Source: Alphaproteobacteria bacterium
Lineage (GTDB): Bacteria; Pseudomonadota; Alphaproteobacteria; Rhodobacterales; Rhodobacteraceae
NCBI GenBank assembly: GCA_030424705.1
Contig: JAUHWJ010000019.1
Coordinates: 1 to 11,354 of the forward strand
Length of the DNA: 11,354 nt
Direction: 5' to 3'
Position 1 is the stretch's first letter, and each line of letters opens with the position of its first letter. This document shows, in pieces, positions 8,537 to 11,354 of this stretch. The notes under the pieces are model-generated. The model was not told where the DNA came from. It saw only the letters and a list, made by a program, of their open reading frames with translations, and searched no databases. The position numbers and the translations under genes were made by a program.

Positions 8537-9928
8537 TTGTTTCAGGACGACCGGGTCATGTCGATCCTGACCGGCCTCGTCATCGTCGTGGCGATGGCGA
8601 CGCTGGCGCAGCGCTCGGACGACCTGATCGACTTCTTCCTCCGGGAGCGCGCGGCGATGATCGCCCCGGCGGATGATACCGTGGTCGCGGCGGCGGGGGA
8701 TGCGATCCTGATCGACGTTCTCGCGAACGACCTGAACGTGATCGAGGCGGACCGGGCGAACCTCCGCATCGTCGCCTCCCCGTCCTGCGGCGCGGCGGAA
8801 GTCGCCGAGGCGGGCATCCTCTATGTCGCGAACGATCTTTGCATCGGGGAGCAGGTCTTCTCCTATTGCGCGGCGCGGGGCGATTCCTGCCCCGTCGCCT
8901 TCGTTAGGGTCGCGGTGCAGGGCCCGGGCGCGGCGCGCGCGCCTTCCGCCGCCGCCTCCGGGGGAGGCGGGGAGACCGCGCTGCTCGCCCGGCCCGTCAT
9001 CTCCGGGGATTCGGTCGCGCCAAAGGGAGAACCAGACGGGAGGATGCCGGAGGCCGGGCCCGGACCCGCCCCGGGCGTCTCGCCCTCGCCACCCCGCCAA
9101 GCCGGCCCCGAGATCGCCGCCCCGCCCCGCCGACCAGCGGATGCGCAGCGCCTCGCCGCCCCGGCTCAGCGCGCCGCGCCCGCAGAGCCGCCCCGCGCCG
9201 CCCGCCCCGCCGCCGACGTGCTCGATACGGCTGATGAGAGCCCCGCCTGCCCGCCGGCCATCACCCGTTCCGCCCCGGCGCCGGAAGGGACGAGCCGCGT
9301 GCATGTCATGGCCCCCTGCGCGGCTGGCGCAGTCGCGGCGCTGGATCATCGGGGCGTCGCCTTCCCCTTGCCGCTCGATGCAAAGGGAGAGGGCTGGATC
9401 GACCTGCCAGTTCTCGACGCGTCAGAGGACGCGACGCTGCGCCTTCCGGGGGGTGAGGCGTTTCCCGTCCCGCTCGCTTTCGACGCGGCTGAGCTTTCGC
9501 GCATCGTCCGCGTCGCGGTCGCCTCCCCCGCCATCGCGCGATTCGATCTTCATGCCTTCGAATACGCCGCGGAGCCCGGCGCGCCCGGCCATGTCCGCTC
9601 CGGCGGCGCGCCGGGCGGCGGCGCCGGGCGGGTGGAAAGCTTCGTCGCACCGCCGGGTCGCACGGCTGCTTCGGGGGTGCGTCATGTGGAGGTCTATTCG
9701 CTCCGCATCGGCGCCGGCGGCAGGCGCGGCGTCGCGCGTCTCGCGCTCGATCCGGCGGCGGGGGCCTGCGGGGCAGGCGGCGCGCCGGAATATCTGGTCA
9801 TACGCGCCGAGGGCGGTAAGGTTCGCGGCGTGGTCAGCGGCAGCCTCGCCGCCGCCTCCTGCGATGCGGCGGCCGGGCTGGCCGCACGGCTCGCCGCGGG
9901 AGCGGTGACGGAGTTGAGGATCGAGTGA
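8537..9928 (+). CDS. Membrane-anchored protein with one bacterial Ig/cadherin-like domain
   Basis: The product is 463 residues from the TTG at 8537, or 456 from the ATG at 8558. A hydrophobic segment at about 8-24 (MSILTGLVIVVAMATLA) should be an uncleaved membrane anchor or a signal sequence, so the rest is probably periplasmic. Residues about 44-128 resemble the Ig/cadherin-like modules of large bacterial adhesins, with the signature ADDTV...GDAILIDVLANDL (58-66 core) and ending FVRVAVQG. A Pro/Ala-rich linker of about 110 residues follows, then a C-terminal domain (about 237-463) that I do not recognise and that looks beta-rich. There are eight cysteines (84, 102, 111, 118, 238, 261, 411, 442), consistent with disulfides outside the cytoplasm. 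The following substrate-binding/OmpA gene starts 44 bases after its stop, so the two are probably co-transcribed and may work together. The function is unknown. Confidence 0.8.
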   Translation: MFQDDRVMSILTGLVIVVAMATLAQRSDDLIDFFLRERAAMIAPADDTVVAAAGDAILIDVLANDLNVIEADRANLRIVASPSCGAAEVAEAGILYVANDLCIGEQVFSYCAARGDSCPVAFVRVAVQGPGAARAPSAAASGGGGETALLARPVISGDSVAPKGEPDGRMPEAGPGPAPGVSPSPPRQAGPEIAAPPRRPADAQRLAAPAQRAAPAEPPRAARPAADVLDTADESPACPPAITRSAPAPEGTSRVHVMAPCAAGAVAALDHRGVAFPLPLDAKGEGWIDLPVLDASEDATLRLPGGEAFPVPLAFDAAELSRIVRVAVASPAIARFDLHAFEYAAEPGAPGHVRSGGAPGGGAGRVESFVAPPGRTAASGVRHVEVYSLRIGAGGRRGVARLALDPAAGACGAGGAPEYLVIRAEGGKVRGVVSGSLAAASCDAAAGLAARLAAGAVTELRIE

Positions 9929-9972
9929 GGCGCGCGCCGGGGGGCGTGAGCCGCAAGCGACAGGGGTGGGGC

Positions 9973-11354
9973 ATGGGACTCTTTCGAACCGGGGCCGGTC
10001 TCCTGGGCGTGTGCCTGGCGACCGCCGCCGTAGCCGAGCCGGTGACGCTGACAGCCCGGGGGACCGGCTTCACGGTGACCGGCGAGCTGCTGGAATTCGA
10101 CGGCGCCCGCTACGTGATCGCCTCTCCGATCGGGAGGCTCACGATCCCGGCGAGCGAGACGGATTGCGCCGGCGCCGCCTGCCCGCCCCCGCCGCCCGCG
10201 GGAGGCGCGGTGCGGATCGCCGGAGGCGGCGCGCTGGCCGCCCTCCTCGCCCCGGCTCTGGTCGAGGCGATGGCCTTCGCGGCGGGTGGAACGGCGGAGC
10301 GGATCCCCGAAGCGCCCGGCGGGGCGCAGCGCCTCCTCGCGCCGTTCGGCGGCGCAGAGGCGGCGGAATATCTGATCGATCCGTTCGGCGATCCGGCGGG
10401 CGCCTCCATCGCGCTCTTCTCCGAGACCGGCGAGGGGGCGCCACTGGCGCACGACGCGCTTGTCCTGCTTGTCTCACCGAACTCTCCCATCGCCTCGCTC
10501 AGCCTCGACGATGCGGGGCGAATTCTCTCGGGCGCTGCGTCCGATTGGTCGGATGTCGGCGGCCCACCGGGGCGGATCGCGCTCCATCTTCCCGAGAGCG
10601 GGCCGGAAGTGGAGGCGATGGCCAGCTTCCTGCCCCGCGGCGCGGCGCCGGCCCCTGGCGCGACGCGCCACGCCTCGCTCCGCGATCTCTCCGACGCCGT
10701 GGCGCGGGACCCCGCGGCGCTCGGCTTCGCCACCCTCGCCTTCGAGCGAAACGCCCGCGCCCTGCCGCTGGAGACGGAATGCGGCGTGCCGGCAGAGCCG
10801 GGCCGCTTTGCGGTGAAGGCGGGGGACTATCCCTTCGTCCGTCCCCTGTCGGCGAAGCCTGACGGCTCATTGTCGCCCGCGGCGCGCGCTTTCCTCGACT
10901 TCGCCGCTTCCGAGGCCGGCCAGGCCGAGATCGCCGCCCTTGGCGCGGTCGATGCGCGGCTGGAGTCGCTGGAGCTCAACGCGCAGGGCGCGCGGATCGC
11001 GAGCGGCTTCCTGAAAGCGCGGGCGCCGGCCGCGGCGACGCTCATGGCCGAATTCGCCGCCAGCGTCGTGGCGGCGGAGCGGCTCTCCACGACCATCCGG
11101 TTCGCCGAAGGGGACGCGTCCTTGCCCCCCGAATCGCGCGCCGTGCTCGCCGCGCTTGCCGATGCGGCGGCCGAAGGCGCCTTCGCCGGGCGGGAAATTC
11201 TGGTGATCGGCTTCGCCGACGACGCGGACGGCTTTGCGGGCGGGGTGGCTCTGTCGGTCCGGCGGGCGGAGGCGGCGGAGGCCGCGCTCCGCCGCGCGTT
11301 CTCCGCAGCCGGCGCAGCGCCGCCGACGCGGACGAGCGGCTACGGCCCGCTCGC
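9973..11354 (+). CDS. Secreted PstS-like substrate-binding protein fused to an OmpA peptidoglycan-binding domain, C-terminus cut off
   Basis: The frame is open from the ATG at 9973 to the window end, 460 complete codons. AGGGG lies six bases upstream. Residues 1-21 are a signal peptide (cleavage after AAVA, before EPVTL). Residues 22-71 form a small domain with the pattern GELLEFDGARYVIASPIGRL and a Cys pair (65, 70). From about 79 to 330 the chain resembles phosphate-type periplasmic binding proteins: IAGGGALAALLAPALVEAMA at the ligand loop, then LLVSPNSPIASL and GRILSGAASDWSDVGG. From 377 an OmpA C-terminal domain begins, with GFADDADG (413-420) and LSVRRAEAAEAAL, where Asp416 and Arg431 match the residues that hold diaminopimelate of peptidoglycan. 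It probably sits in the periplasm attached to the wall. There is no membrane transporter gene in the window. The normal Ser/Thr ligand residues appear to be missing, so phosphate binding is doubtful. Confidence 0.85.
   Translation, partial: MGLFRTGAGLLGVCLATAAVAEPVTLTARGTGFTVTGELLEFDGARYVIASPIGRLTIPASETDCAGAACPPPPPAGGAVRIAGGGALAALLAPALVEAMAFAAGGTAERIPEAPGGAQRLLAPFGGAEAAEYLIDPFGDPAGASIALFSETGEGAPLAHDALVLLVSPNSPIASLSLDDAGRILSGAASDWSDVGGPPGRIALHLPESGPEVEAMASFLPRGAAPAPGATRHASLRDLSDAVARDPAALGFATLAFERNARALPLETECGVPAEPGRFAVKAGDYPFVRPLSAKPDGSLSPAARAFLDFAASEAGQAEIAALGAVDARLESLELNAQGARIASGFLKARAPAAATLMAEFAASVVAAERLSTTIRFAEGDASLPPESRAVLAALADAAAEGAFAGREILVIGFADDADGFAGGVALSVRRAEAAEAALRRAFSAAGAAPPTRTSGYGPL

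Noticed and set aside
6171..8570. 799-codon open frame on the plus strand
   Set aside because: It is antisense to the molybdenum hydroxylase gene, which has all family motifs. The product is Arg-rich with no recognisable domain.
9973..11354. Ordinary phosphate transport protein PstS
   Set aside because: It carries an OmpA domain, lacks the typical Ser/Thr ligand residues in the visible loops, and no transporter genes are nearby in the window.

Overview
This is a GC-rich chromosomal stretch that looks like an alphaproteobacterium of the Rhodobacterales type. The evidence is the gene order Nudix hydrolase - argJ - parvulin peptidyl-prolyl isomerase next to a divergent secA, the alphaproteobacterial SecA sequence, the very high GC at third codon positions, and a C-terminal gene pair (Ig-like protein plus a substrate-binding/OmpA fusion) of a kind I associate with that order. 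The genus cannot be fixed from the sequence alone. I see no rRNA, tRNA, CRISPR array or insertion sequence.

Layout. The minus strand from 2304 to 1 carries a tight operon: an exported parvulin-type peptidyl-prolyl isomerase (1438-2304), argJ (52-1431, six bases after the isomerase stop), and the first 18 codons of a MutT/Nudix gene that begins at a TTG overlapping the argJ stop. A 270-base divergent region (2305-2574) separates this operon from secA (2575-5607, plus strand). It holds a candidate secA promoter and a perfect 12-bp GC-rich hairpin just before the secA Shine-Dalgarno sequence. After secA comes a 122-base gap and a small gene of unknown function (5730-6080). That gene runs tail-to-tail into an orphan molybdenum hydroxylase large subunit (6090-8372, minus strand), and a short palindrome containing both stop codons lies between them. 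From 8537 rightward, two envelope genes on the plus strand form a probable operon: a membrane-anchored single Ig-like domain protein (8537-9928) and a secreted PstS-like substrate-binding protein fused to an OmpA-type peptidoglycan-binding domain (9973 to beyond the window end).

How it fits together. SecA drives protein export, and the divergently transcribed parvulin would act on newly exported proteins in the periplasm, so the left half links export with envelope folding. ArgJ (arginine biosynthesis) and MutT (nucleotide pool sanitation) are housekeeping passengers in the same operon. The right half is accessory. Its most unusual content is the pair of envelope proteins, in which a periplasmic ligand-binding module appears to be tethered to the cell wall.

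The most interesting signals are: two extra segments in nucleotide-binding domain 2 of SecA that make it 1010 residues long; the competing hairpins and a small open frame in the secA leader; the PstS-like/OmpA fusion whose ligand loops lack the usual Ser/Thr residues; and the orphan CoxL-like subunit.
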